Positions 1-6,738 of a DNA stretch of 25,540 bases are shown here, one piece after another; position 1 is the first letter of the stretch; each line of letters starts with the position of its first letter. The notes under the pieces were generated by a model. The model did no database searches. It was not told where the DNA came from and saw nothing but the letters and a program-made list of their open reading frames with translations. The position numbers were made by a program, and so were the translations under genes. Origin of the DNA: a virus; IMG/VR virus record IMGVR_UViG_3300024520_000456, positions 1-25,540 of that record, one strand, 5' to 3'.

Positions 1-1
1 T

Positions 2-142
2 GCACCAGCTAGGGAGTTTGATTTAGCTGAGGAGACACCAGAGAAGAAGAAAAAACAGCTAGACGTTCAGAAAGCGTTAGCTGCTGCTGGTTTAGGAAAC
101 ATTAAACGAAACAAACGAAAGAACTTCGAAAAAAAGGAGTAG
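2..142 (+). CDS. C-terminal end of an upstream phage gene (partial)
   Basis: Only the last 46 codons are present, open from the window edge to a TAG at 140-142. The tail is strongly charged: an acidic stretch (DLAEETPE) followed by lysine-rich runs (KKKKQ, NKRKNFEKKE). Its stop codon overlaps the ribosome binding site AAGGAG (134-139) of the next gene. From gene order in tailed phages, with scaffold and capsid genes downstream, a portal or portal-associated protein is a reasonable guess. The fragment itself carries no diagnostic motif, so this is inference from position only. Confidence 0.6.
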   Translation, partial: APAREFDLAEETPEKKKKQLDVQKALAAAGLGNIKRNKRKNFEKKE

Positions 143-144
143 TT

Positions 145-417
145 ATGTCAGGAGCAATAAACAAAGCAAGGCGTGGGTTAAGACCTACGACAAGTCAGCA
201 CAGGGTTGGCACAGGAACAGACAACAAAGCTAAGATTATAACTGTTACTCAAAACTCAACAGTGCCAAGACTAGACTTAACAACTGGGCCAGACAATTCA
301 ATGAGTTCACCGACAGGCACAGGTTCAGGTGGTGGAGCAAGGCGTAAAGCTGTTACCACAGGCCCACAGAATGAAGGCAAGTCAAGGAACAGAGCCAGTG
401 TCAGCGAAACCATCTAA
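145..417 (+). CDS. Small hypothetical head-region protein, Ser/Thr/Gly-rich
   Basis: This encodes 90 residues and starts with ATG six bases after AAGGAG. The protein is rich in Thr, Ser, Gly and basic residues, has no hydrophobic core pattern, and is predicted by eye to be largely disordered (GTGSGGGARRKA near residues 52-63). I do not recognise a family. It lies between a probable portal-region gene and a conserved small protein upstream of the scaffold, so a minor role in head assembly is possible but unproven. Its last 47 bases overlap a 27-codon basic reading frame (371-454) that I do not call a gene. Confidence 0.55.
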   Translation: MSGAINKARRGLRPTTSQHRVGTGTDNKAKIITVTQNSTVPRLDLTTGPDNSMSSPTGTGSGGGARRKAVTTGPQNEGKSRNRASVSETI

Positions 418-443
418 AAAAAGAAAACGGAGGAAGAGAAATC

Positions 444-677
444 GTGGCTACTAAAAAGAAACCGAATCTACCGGACAAGAAGATTGTCAAGGCAATCAGA
501 GAAGGAAACGATTCGAAGAAGAACCAACGTTGGGTTCGTAACGACAACATAGAAAAGATGCAAAAAAAAGGTTGGAAGGAAGCAGGCAAGTTAAAACAAA
601 TCAGAGCAGGGGTTCGCAACGCATTCGGGATTAAGTCAAACTCACCTGAGATGACGTTAATGGAAAAAGGAGCTTAA
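444..677 (+). CDS. Small conserved-type phage protein upstream of scaffold
   Basis: The gene uses a GTG start; GGAGG lies 10 bases upstream at 429-433 and supports it. The product is 77 residues, basic and mostly helical. It contains RWVRNDNIEKMQKKGW in the middle and ends in MTLMEKGA. From memory, short phage proteins near portal and scaffold genes often combine a 'RWV-ND-...-GW' block with a terminal 'D/T-L-MEK' block, so I think this is one of them, but no function is established. It ends one base before the scaffold start and is presumably co-translated with it. Confidence 0.65.
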   Translation: MATKKKPNLPDKKIVKAIREGNDSKKNQRWVRNDNIEKMQKKGWKEAGKLKQIRAGVRNAFGIKSNSPEMTLMEKGA

Positions 678-678
678 G

Positions 679-1563
679 ATGACAGAAGCGACAGACCAAA
701 AACCGGTCACGGAAATAGATGATAGAGAGTTAGATACAAAGATCACAGAGATAAGCCAAAAGCCTGAAAAGACTGATGATGATAACAAACAGTTGGAAGG
801 TTTAAAAGGTGAGAAACAAACACGTTATCAAAAAAGAGTAGATCAACTTACGTGGAAGGCTAAACATGCAGAAGAACAGTCAGCGGAGAAGGACAAACGT
901 ATTGCAGAGTTGGAGGCGGCGAAGGTTGAGCCAGCAGAGACACAACCTGCAACCATCAAAAAAGATTCCATCGAAATAGACGGGAAGAAGCATTTCACAG
1001 ATGAGGCATTGATGTCCATGAGAGATGCCGGAGAACTAACGGATGCAGAGGCGTATAAGATGCAACGCAATCGAGACAAGGCTGAGTTAAAGCACGAGTT
1101 AAAGACAGACTTTGAGACTGAACAGCAACAGAGTGCTGATGCAAATGCACGAAGGGCTGATGGGGAGAAGGTTTTAAAAGAGTACCCGCAGTTTGACAAG
1201 AACCATGCGGAGCATAACCCTGAGGATCCGTTGTATAAAGAGGCATCAAGAATATACGCTAATGGATATTCAGCTAATCCCAACGGGTTTAGTTTAGCAA
1301 TTAAAGACGCTAAGGCGATTCTAGGGTTAGACAAGAAAGCACCGGATGTTACAAACGACTTAAACGTATACTCACCATCTGCACCGGAAGGACCAACGAC
1401 AAAGGAGACGCCTTTAAACGATGATGAGAAAGAGGCAGCAATAAGGCAGTTTGTTCACGCAGCAGAGATTAACCCTGTTACCAACAGAACGTATACCGAG
1501 AGTGAAGCAATAGCTAAATCACAGAAAGCTAAAAACAATAGAGCTTCAAGGAGGATAACATAA
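679..1563 (+). CDS. Putative capsid scaffolding protein
   Basis: The product is 294 residues, very hydrophilic and acidic, with almost no hydrophobic clusters. Long charged helices at about residues 45-85 and 120-165 fit a coiled coil. The C-terminus is short and basic (KAKNNRASRRIT), as in scaffolds that bind the inside of the procapsid through a basic tail. There is no cysteine. It sits two genes and one terminator upstream of the major capsid protein, the usual place for a scaffold. The ATG at 679 follows AAAAAGGAG. Its stop overlaps the next ATG by one base. No Ser protease motif is visible, so I do not call it a fused protease-scaffold. Confidence 0.75.
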   Translation: MTEATDQKPVTEIDDRELDTKITEISQKPEKTDDDNKQLEGLKGEKQTRYQKRVDQLTWKAKHAEEQSAEKDKRIAELEAAKVEPAETQPATIKKDSIEIDGKKHFTDEALMSMRDAGELTDAEAYKMQRNRDKAELKHELKTDFETEQQQSADANARRADGEKVLKEYPQFDKNHAEHNPEDPLYKEASRIYANGYSANPNGFSLAIKDAKAILGLDKKAPDVTNDLNVYSPSAPEGPTTKETPLNDDEKEAAIRQFVHAAEINPVTNRTYTESEAIAKSQKAKNNRASRRIT

Positions 1564-2114
1564 TGGTTGAAACTAAAAAAGAGGTTAAACCAGAGATTAA
1601 GTCAGAAGTAAAATTAGAAACTAAGTCTGTAGAACAGGTTGATGTTCACAAACAGAATTTAAAGAATTTAGGGGATGGTAAAGATGAGTATAATGTCCGC
1701 ATTATAAGAGACTATTATGGTGCAGTGGACATTTTCTATCTTGAGAACAAAGATCCTAATTATGCATATAGATTTATACGAGATAACGCAAAGAATATCT
1801 CGGAGAAGACTACCAATCTGTTACATATGAAAGGTGGTTGGCAGTTAGTCCCAAGAGAGCATCTCGTCAATGTTCTTAAACTTGATCCAACGAGGGACGT
1901 TTCACCAGACGGATTATGCAGGAGAGGTGATCAGATCTTGGCTCGGATGCCTAAAGAGCTTTTCGATGAAAAAGAAGAGATCAAGAGGAAGAGAGCACAA
2001 GATCCGGTAGACGCTGTAGAGCGGAAGATGAAGAAGGGCGACCCAAATGTGGGCGGATCAGAGATTCATGAGTCAATGAAGGGAATACAGACTCAAGAAG
2101 ATCTGGATATGTAA
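1563..2114 (+). CDS. Hypothetical head-region protein
   Basis: The product is 183 residues. Residues 1-35 are a lysine/glutamate-rich, probably disordered arm. A folded domain follows with YRFIRDNAKNISE, GWQLVPREHL and CRRGDQILARMPKELF. This order (aromatic-Arg block, 'GW-x-VP', then 'RGD-x-LARMP') recalls small proteins found between scaffold and capsid genes in many phage genomes, whose role is unknown. The 'RGD' is part of that block and need not imply cell adhesion. The start is supported by AAGGAGG upstream. It is the last gene before the hairpin at 2157-2205. Confidence 0.65.
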   Translation: MVETKKEVKPEIKSEVKLETKSVEQVDVHKQNLKNLGDGKDEYNVRIIRDYYGAVDIFYLENKDPNYAYRFIRDNAKNISEKTTNLLHMKGGWQLVPREHLVNVLKLDPTRDVSPDGLCRRGDQILARMPKELFDEKEEIKRKRAQDPVDAVERKMKKGDPNVGGSEIHESMKGIQTQEDLDM

Positions 2115-2156
2115 TAGAAATATTACAAGTGTAACAAAAAGGGTAACTTAAAAACT

Positions 2157-2205
2157 AAGCCCCTGTGCAATACAACTTATAAGTTGTATCTGTGTGGGGG
2201 TTTTT
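2157..2205 (+). terminator. Rho-independent-like hairpin upstream of the capsid genes
   Basis: CCCC (2160-2163) can pair with GGGG (2197-2200). Between them lies a perfect 20-base palindrome, ATACAACTTATAAGTTGTAT (2170-2189). The structure is followed directly by TTTTT. The two stems are separated by an internal loop. This has the form of an intrinsic terminator. Because the next ribosome binding site begins only 10 bases later, it may instead lower read-through between scaffold and capsid genes, or serve as an RNA-processing or protecting stem for the abundant capsid mRNA. Confidence 0.65.
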
Positions 2206-2222
2206 CATTAAGGAGTATTAAC

Positions 2223-2792
2223 ATGGCGAACAGAGATGCACCATACGGGTTTCAGCCTGTTGCTATGCTAGATGGTTCCGCTATTCCTGTTAGACGTTTT
2301 CCTTTGCTATCAACTCACATTATTGTAGCTGTGGGTGATTTAGTGGAGTGTCTTGCAGGGGGTACTGTTGATGGTAATGATTTACCTGGCACTGTACCTG
2401 AACAGCAAGTTGGTTGCATTGTTGGGTTGTATGATACCAACGGTGTACCAGCAGGACATCCCAATAGTTCTATTGCGACGAAGCATATAGCAGCATCAAC
2501 GGGTGGATTCGTAGATGTAGCGTTACAGTTGCCTGGAGCGGTTTTTCGTGCCCAGACATCTGGAACAGTTGCTGAGACAGGAAGGTTTGCGTCAGTAGAC
2601 ACAGACACTTATGTCGCAGCAGACACAACTACGTCACAATCAAAGTTAGAGTTGGGCTCAGCTACAACTGGAGCAGCAAATTGGCTAATCATTGACAAGG
2701 TTAATGAACCTGGCAATGCTTGGGGAGCTAACGTTCAACTACTAGTCGTAGCGTGTGAAGGTTTCTGGAACGCTGCACTAGCAGGTGTATAA
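2223..2792 (+). CDS. Putative capsid decoration / head structural protein
   Basis: The product is 189 residues. I place the start at ATG 2223, behind AAGGAG, rather than upstream inside the hairpin. The opening MANRDAPYGFQPV is very like the N-termini of head structural proteins encoded just before the major capsid gene in many aquatic phages. The body is Gly/Thr/Val-rich with alternating hydrophobics (GDLVECLAGGTVDGN, GCIVGLYDTNG), fitting a beta-rich decoration or stabilising protein. It contains three cysteines, an odd number, and has no signal peptide. It lies 20 bases upstream of the capsid gene, and both are probably expressed strongly from the same message. Confidence 0.65.
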   Translation: MANRDAPYGFQPVAMLDGSAIPVRRFPLLSTHIIVAVGDLVECLAGGTVDGNDLPGTVPEQQVGCIVGLYDTNGVPAGHPNSSIATKHIAASTGGFVDVALQLPGAVFRAQTSGTVAETGRFASVDTDTYVAADTTTSQSKLELGSATTGAANWLIIDKVNEPGNAWGANVQLLVVACEGFWNAALAGV

Positions 2793-2812
2793 GAGCATAA
2801 AGGAGGCTAGAA

Positions 2813-3715
2813 ATGGCAATTACTACAAGCACAATAGTCGATGCTCTTGACGCCAACTTGAACGAGATGTTTCAAGACGGACTCACCAATTGGGGTGATG
2901 AGCACGCTAAAATCTTCACGGTTGGAAACTCTGATAAGCAATCAGAAAAAGATTCTTACGAATCTGGTTTCCAAGCGATGCCTGAGAAAACAGAAGGTGC
3001 GTCAGCAACATACGACACCATTCTTGCAGGTATCTCAAAGACCTACACGCATAAGACTTATGCACAAGGTTACGAGATCACCGAAGAGGCAGTAGAAGAC
3101 AACCTACGCACACCGGAAACTTTTAACAAGTTACCGCAAGCGTTAAACAGAAGTGCAATCGAAACAGTCGAAGTTACAGCAGCTAACATTTTTAACAACG
3201 GCTTTTCAACAAACGGGTTCGATGGTGTGCCGTTATTTTCTACGACACATCCGAATCTGGATAATAGTACACAGGCAAACCGTCCTTCAACAGACGCTGA
3301 TTTGTCTGTGACATCATTAACAGCTGGTCTTACAACCATCGAGCAGTATGTCGATGAAAGAGGTCTTAAACGACCTACAAAGGCTGTTATGTTAGCAGTA
3401 GCAGTAGACAACTGGAACGTAGCTGAAGAGCTGTTAGGTTCTGAGTACAAACCGTACGTAGCTAATAACGAAGTCAATGCTTTACAGAAGAAAGACTTAC
3501 GTTATTTCGTATGGCACTACCTAACAGATGCTGACGCATGGTTCTTATTGTCAGAAAAATCAGAACATAAGCTCAAGTTCTTCTGGAGAGTTCGATTAGG
3601 AGCTTTAAAAAGAGGAACTGACTTTGATTCTACTAACCTTAAACACTTGGCCCGTATGCGATTTTCAGTGGGATATTCTCATTGGATGGGCACATACGGA
3701 ACCAACGGAGCGTAA
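2813..3715 (+). CDS. Major capsid protein (Mu gpT-like, HK97 fold expected)
   Basis: The product is 300 residues and lacks cysteine. The features fit the Mu gpT-like major head subunit family: an N-terminal segment with DALDANLNEMFQDGL, a central block with YEITEEAVEDN, the block DGVPLFSTTHPNLDNSTQAN (about residues 137-156; Mu-type proteins have a similar 'F-x-TTHP-N' stretch), and a C-terminal RFSVGYSHWMGTYGTNGA. It starts at ATG 2813 with AAGGAGG at ideal spacing, as expected for the most abundant virion protein. It follows the putative decoration protein and is followed by another strong ribosome binding site. Confidence 0.85.
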   Translation: MAITTSTIVDALDANLNEMFQDGLTNWGDEHAKIFTVGNSDKQSEKDSYESGFQAMPEKTEGASATYDTILAGISKTYTHKTYAQGYEITEEAVEDNLRTPETFNKLPQALNRSAIETVEVTAANIFNNGFSTNGFDGVPLFSTTHPNLDNSTQANRPSTDADLSVTSLTAGLTTIEQYVDERGLKRPTKAVMLAVAVDNWNVAEELLGSEYKPYVANNEVNALQKKDLRYFVWHYLTDADAWFLLSEKSEHKLKFFWRVRLGALKRGTDFDSTNLKHLARMRFSVGYSHWMGTYGTNGA

Positions 3716-3726
3716 AGGAGGTTACG

Positions 3727-4065
3727 ATGAGAAAAGTAATCTCTTTAATTATTGGGTTGTTGCTTATAACAAGCCTGTCTTATGCTCAAGCTACAAGAAA
3801 TGCGTCCAATAGTACGATTCAGTTTAATCGTACAAACTTCGGAAATGTTGGAGTTCATGGACTCGCTGTTTTCGGAAACCCTGGATATATATCAATGAGA
3901 GCGTTAGAAGCAACAGATGGTGACACTCCTGCTGATTATTATCTATGGGTTGATCACACAGGTGACCTGTGTATTGCGTCTCATGCAACGGTTGTTGCTG
4001 ATTCGGGATTCCCTGATGGAGACTGGAATAGCATAACTTGTAGTGTGGTTGGTAGTCAGTCGTAG
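3727..4065 (+). CDS. Small exported protein with Sec signal peptide, virion block
   Basis: The product is 112 residues. I place the start at ATG 3727, just after AAAGGAGG. The first 20 residues are a clear Sec signal: MRK, a run of Ile/Leu/Val, then SLSYA|Q. The mature part is about 92 residues, beta-rich, with two cysteines (GDLCIAS and SITCSVV) placed like a disulfide pair. It contains YYLWVDHTGDL, a style common in phage fibre or head-fibre domains. It directly follows the capsid gene, the usual place for a head fibre or decoration gene, but the export signal is unexpected there. Function unknown. Confidence 0.7.
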   Translation: MRKVISLIIGLLLITSLSYAQATRNASNSTIQFNRTNFGNVGVHGLAVFGNPGYISMRALEATDGDTPADYYLWVDHTGDLCIASHATVVADSGFPDGDWNSITCSVVGSQS

Positions 4066-4079
4066 TTTAACTTGGGGGC

Positions 4080-4102
4080 GGGGAAACTCGTCCCCATTTT
4101 AT
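4080..4102 (+). terminator. Short GC hairpin with T-rich tail before the ligase-like gene
   Basis: GGGGA (4080-4084) pairs with TCCCC (4091-4095) around a 6-base loop and is followed by ATTTTAT. It may be a weak intrinsic terminator closing the capsid operon. It also occupies the place where a ribosome binding site for the gene at 4104 would be expected, and no AGGAG-like sequence is visible there. Confidence 0.45.
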
Positions 4103-4103
4103 C

Positions 4104-5393
4104 ATGAACAAGTTATATAAACTAACTCTCATAGGTATTTTAATAATACCGTTATCTTCGATCTTTCCGCATCTATTGAAGATAGTCCCTAAGTGGCAAT
4201 TTCTACTTGGGATGGCAGGCACTGACGTCTGGTATATACAACTGATCTTTTTGTTGATCTTTATTTCACTAGGTCTTTCAACTGTTCTTTGGAAATTTAA
4301 CAAGTTTGTCTCGATATTTACAGTCTCTTGTATGTTCTCGACCCTTTTAATGAGACATCAAGACATACGGGATATTATGGCTCTTTTTGTTGTTCAGTGT
4401 ATGTGTCTCTTAGCTTACGGGATAAGTAAGATGACAAGAGGCCAGAGGGTGAATATTTTAAGAGCTATAGTCCTTGTCTTTATAGCTCAGTCAGCTTTAG
4501 TCATAGCACAGTATTTTAACGCTGACCCGTTCTTTGATTATATAGGCAACACGTCAATGGACGACACTGTAGGACTGGTAGGAAGTCACAATCAGGTAGG
4601 TTTGTTTCTAGCAGATGTTGGACCGTTGATTGTGATCTTTTATCCGTACTTTATTCCGATTTTAATCTTTTGTCTTTGGTGTTCGACTACGAGTTCAGCA
4701 TGGGCTGGATGTATCGTAGCATCGTTGTTAGCGGCATTTTACATTGGAAAACGGAAGTTTGTGTTCCTATTTGCATTATTCTTGATTTGTACCGGAATTT
4801 ACGTTCAGAAATTTGAATCAGTGACAGTACAGACATTTAAAGAGCGGGCGAGGTTAGTAGAGCACACAGTAAGATCAGTTCTTAACGAGAAGATAGTTAC
4901 TGAGGTAGTACATTCTCAGATGGGATTAGTTAAACAAGTCATTACTTGTAATCAGTTCTTCGGGTTCGGATTAGGAAAGTTTATAAGGATTTCACCAAGA
5001 AGCGAGGGTCAGTATTGGGTAGTAAGTCACGACAAGATTATAGAAGACAAGGAAGACACGTTAACAGGGATGGTTCCGCAACACAGGTATTCACACGCTC
5101 ACAACGATTATGCGGAGGTGTTCTTTGAAATGGGTTGGTTTGGTATTATTGCTTTGGTTTTGTGTATTGGTGATTTTATTCGAAGGTTCATAGTTAGCAA
5201 GAAAAGCAAGTTATTGATTGTATCGTTCTCGTGCGTAGTAGCACATTTAGTAACAGCGTTAGGAATATTTACAGTACATACAGCGGTGAGTGGATTAATG
5301 CTAATTTTATTTTGGGGAATTACAGAAGGGGAATTAAGAGAGGTGGACAATGGGGAGACGTGGTGGAAACAGGGGGTTCCCAAAATGGTATAA
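4104..5393 (+). CDS. O-antigen ligase / polymerase-like membrane protein
   Basis: The product is 429 residues with about 10 hydrophobic segments spread along the chain. A large soluble loop lies at about residues 235-340, before the last membrane segments. The loop ends in SHAHNDYAEVFFEMGWFGII (about 330-349), the hallmark of the Wzy/WaaL (O-antigen ligase/polymerase) superfamily, where 'H-x-H-N-x-Y-L/A-E-x-x-x-E-x-G' precedes a membrane helix. An earlier SHNQVGLFLAD (about 161-171) also fits this family. These enzymes act in the inner membrane, joining or polymerising lipid-linked glycans at the periplasmic face. Here the gene is inserted between capsid and tail genes, after a hairpin and without a clear ribosome binding site. 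Serotype conversion or superinfection exclusion is my inference. Confidence 0.75.
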   Translation: MNKLYKLTLIGILIIPLSSIFPHLLKIVPKWQFLLGMAGTDVWYIQLIFLLIFISLGLSTVLWKFNKFVSIFTVSCMFSTLLMRHQDIRDIMALFVVQCMCLLAYGISKMTRGQRVNILRAIVLVFIAQSALVIAQYFNADPFFDYIGNTSMDDTVGLVGSHNQVGLFLADVGPLIVIFYPYFIPILIFCLWCSTTSSAWAGCIVASLLAAFYIGKRKFVFLFALFLICTGIYVQKFESVTVQTFKERARLVEHTVRSVLNEKIVTEVVHSQMGLVKQVITCNQFFGFGLGKFIRISPRSEGQYWVVSHDKIIEDKEDTLTGMVPQHRYSHAHNDYAEVFFEMGWFGIIALVLCIGDFIRRFIVSKKSKLLIVSFSCVVAHLVTALGIFTVHTAVSGLMLILFWGITEGELREVDNGETWWKQGVPKMV

Positions 5394-5547
5394 GGGAAAA
5401 TTAATTAATGAGGCATTTGGAGATTTCTGGTATGGGGAAAGAGAAGGTAAGACTTGGTTAAGGGAAGGTAAACTAACAGATCGTGCCAACAGTGACACGT
5501 TAACAGATAAAGAACGTCAAGATATGGTACAAAGGAGGATGAGGTGA
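5350..5547 (+). CDS. Small charged hypothetical protein
   Basis: The product is 65 residues, rich in Arg, Lys, Gly and aromatic residues (MGRRGGNRGFPKWYKGK, FGDFWYGEREGKTWLREGK). The ATG at 5350 lies 44 bases inside the end of the ligase-like gene but has a GAGGTGG ribosome binding site at good spacing. The stop overlaps the GTG of the next gene, so translational coupling is likely. I recognise no family. Size and charge would suit a nucleic-acid-binding or minor head protein, but that is only a guess. Confidence 0.55.
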   Translation: MGRRGGNRGFPKWYKGKLINEAFGDFWYGEREGKTWLREGKLTDRANSDTLTDKERQDMVQRRMR

Positions 5548-5891
5548 AAAAGTTTTTATTCATAGGACTAATGTTACTAATGGCTGTTCCGGCTTATGCA
5601 GGACTCAAATCCAATGCATACCAAAGATGGCTTTCAGTAACAACAGAAACAACGATTACACTCCCGTATACGTCAAGGGATGTGTTTATACAAAACGGTT
5701 CATCAATAGACATTTGTGTAAACATAATCGGCGGGACTACAGGGGATGGGGCAACGGCCTGTGATGAGCCTGGAGCTTTCCAACTAGATGGAGCCTCTAG
5801 CCTGCAAATCAGGGACTTTCGTACTGACGCAATAAGTTTAAAGAGTACGGCAGCAGTTGCAAGTCCAATTACGGTATTGGTGACTTATTAA
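5544..5891 (+). CDS. Small exported protein with Sec signal peptide
   Basis: The product is 115 residues with a GTG start behind AAAGGAGG. Residues 1-19 form a textbook Sec signal ending AVPAYA|G. The mature part has about 96 residues and is beta-rich (repeated Thr/Ser/Val pattern, ending SPITVLVTY). It has exactly two cysteines, in IDICVNI and TACDEPG, spaced for an intramolecular disulfide. It looks like a small beta-sandwich capping or decoration domain. It lies between the ligase-like gene and a set of small head-tail-region proteins. Function unknown. Confidence 0.7.
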   Translation: MKKFLFIGLMLLMAVPAYAGLKSNAYQRWLSVTTETTITLPYTSRDVFIQNGSSIDICVNIIGGTTGDGATACDEPGAFQLDGASSLQIRDFRTDAISLKSTAAVASPITVLVTY

Positions 5892-6145
5892 TGCTTGAGC
5901 AAAGACGGGTACAGCCAGCGATATTTGACCGTAAACCTAAAGTCGTCTTAGACAAGAGATTTAAGTTTGCCAGAGAGTTAACACTAGGTGACAAGGGACA
6001 ATTAAAGGCTTTATTACGAATTAAGGATATAGAGCTTGTCAAGGATGCAGATTTAAACGAAATAAAGAAGTTTATAATTGTCATAGACAGAGCAGAGGTT
6101 TTTGAACCACAAGAGGTTAGAGTTGACAAAATTAAAGTCATTTAG
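5891..6145 (+). CDS. Small tandem-family protein 1
   Basis: The product is 84 residues, charged, with no signal peptide. It contains RELTLGDKGQLKALLRIKDIEL, then a second strand-rich segment (KKFIIVIDRAEVFEP). The 'L-x-G/E-x-G-x-L + alternating strand' pattern recurs in the next three genes, suggesting a family of small beta proteins made by tandem duplication. Such short genes between capsid and adaptor genes are common in phages and mostly uncharacterised. Its ATG overlaps the previous stop by one base. Confidence 0.6.
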   Translation: MLEQRRVQPAIFDRKPKVVLDKRFKFARELTLGDKGQLKALLRIKDIELVKDADLNEIKKFIIVIDRAEVFEPQEVRVDKIKVI

Positions 6146-6326
6146 AGACGTTACATTGGAACCCAGCTTCACGACGTTTGAAAACAGAGTACAAGGGCTT
6201 TCAGACCTTCGGGTGGGTGAAGCTTTAGAGTCAATTGTTAACTACGAGGTTGTAGAGAAAACAAAAAGCTTCACGATCTTAAAAATACACTTTGTCCATC
6301 TAGTCAACAATAAGAGGCAGTTCTAA
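6123..6326 (+). CDS. Small tandem-family protein 2 (TTG start)
   Basis: I choose the TTG at 6123 because AAGAGG lies at good spacing just upstream, giving 67 residues and a 23-base overlap with the preceding gene. A TTG at 6102 in the same frame is the alternative. The core DLRVGEALESIVNYEVVEK followed by KSFTILKIHFVHLV matches the strand pattern of its neighbours (VGE/GDKG, then alternating hydrophobics). No catalytic residues are visible. The stop overlaps the next ATG by one base. Confidence 0.55.
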   Translation: MTKLKSFRDVTLEPSFTTFENRVQGLSDLRVGEALESIVNYEVVEKTKSFTILKIHFVHLVNNKRQF

Positions 6327-6553
6327 TGACACATGAACATTTTATGCCGGATATGCCCAATGCAACACCAGAGATATTTATAGATACGACCAAGTTTTCT
6401 TTTGGTAACAAGCTTGAAGTTGGCGAGAAAGGTGCTATTGACTTTACATCGGTTATAGTTCGTGAACGGTTGGAAGAAGAGGACAGCACAAAACTAAAGA
6501 CATTGCGTTTATTAAATGCCAGTTTACAAAAAGAAGAAACGAGGAGAATGTGA
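6326..6553 (+). CDS. Small tandem-family protein 3
   Basis: The product is 75 residues. It opens with a short, Met/Pro-rich, probably disordered stretch (HFMPDMPNATPEIF). KLEVGEKGAIDFTSVIVRERLEEE then gives the same 'L-x-VGE-x-G + strand' core as genes 1 and 2. It ends with a charged C-terminus (QKEETRRM). Overlaps with both neighbours indicate translational coupling. Function unknown; a minor head or neck component is possible from position. Confidence 0.6.
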   Translation: MTHEHFMPDMPNATPEIFIDTTKFSFGNKLEVGEKGAIDFTSVIVRERLEEEDSTKLKTLRLLNASLQKEETRRM

Positions 6554-6738
6554 CATTTTTATCCAATTTACCGGAGTTCGAGATTCCTGTCAGTTCTGCG
6601 ACAGAGCTAGAGAATAAAACAATAGACGAGAAGGTTAGAGGTCAGATGGTCTTTGAGGTGATTGGAAAGGGCGAGGGAAACATTCGCATAAGAGTTAAGA
6701 GTATTGCGTTAGACGATAACAAAAGGATCATGTCGTGA
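6550..6738 (+). CDS. Small tandem-family protein 4 (GTG start)
   Basis: The product is 62 residues with a GTG start at 6550 behind GAGGAGA. ENKTIDEKVRGQMVFEVIGKGEGN followed by IRIRVKSIAL repeats the acidic-turn plus two-strand layout of the three genes before it. It is the shortest member. The stop region overlaps the GTG of the adaptor-like gene, so it may be coupled to it. Confidence 0.55.
   Translation: MTFLSNLPEFEIPVSSATELENKTIDEKVRGQMVFEVIGKGEGNIRIRVKSIALDDNKRIMS

Noticed and set aside
371-454. A 27-codon very basic frame (MKASQGTEPV...RKRRKRNRGY) overlapping the genes at 145 and 444.
   Set aside because: No ribosome binding site at suitable spacing, and the composition follows from the purine-rich spacer that holds the next gene's GGAGG. 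Too little evidence to call it a gene.
843-1334. A 163-codon minus-strand frame opposite the scaffold gene.
   Set aside because: Ser/Ala/Leu/Cys-rich low-complexity product expected from antisense of Glu/Lys/Ala/Asp codons; no ribosome binding site or domain.
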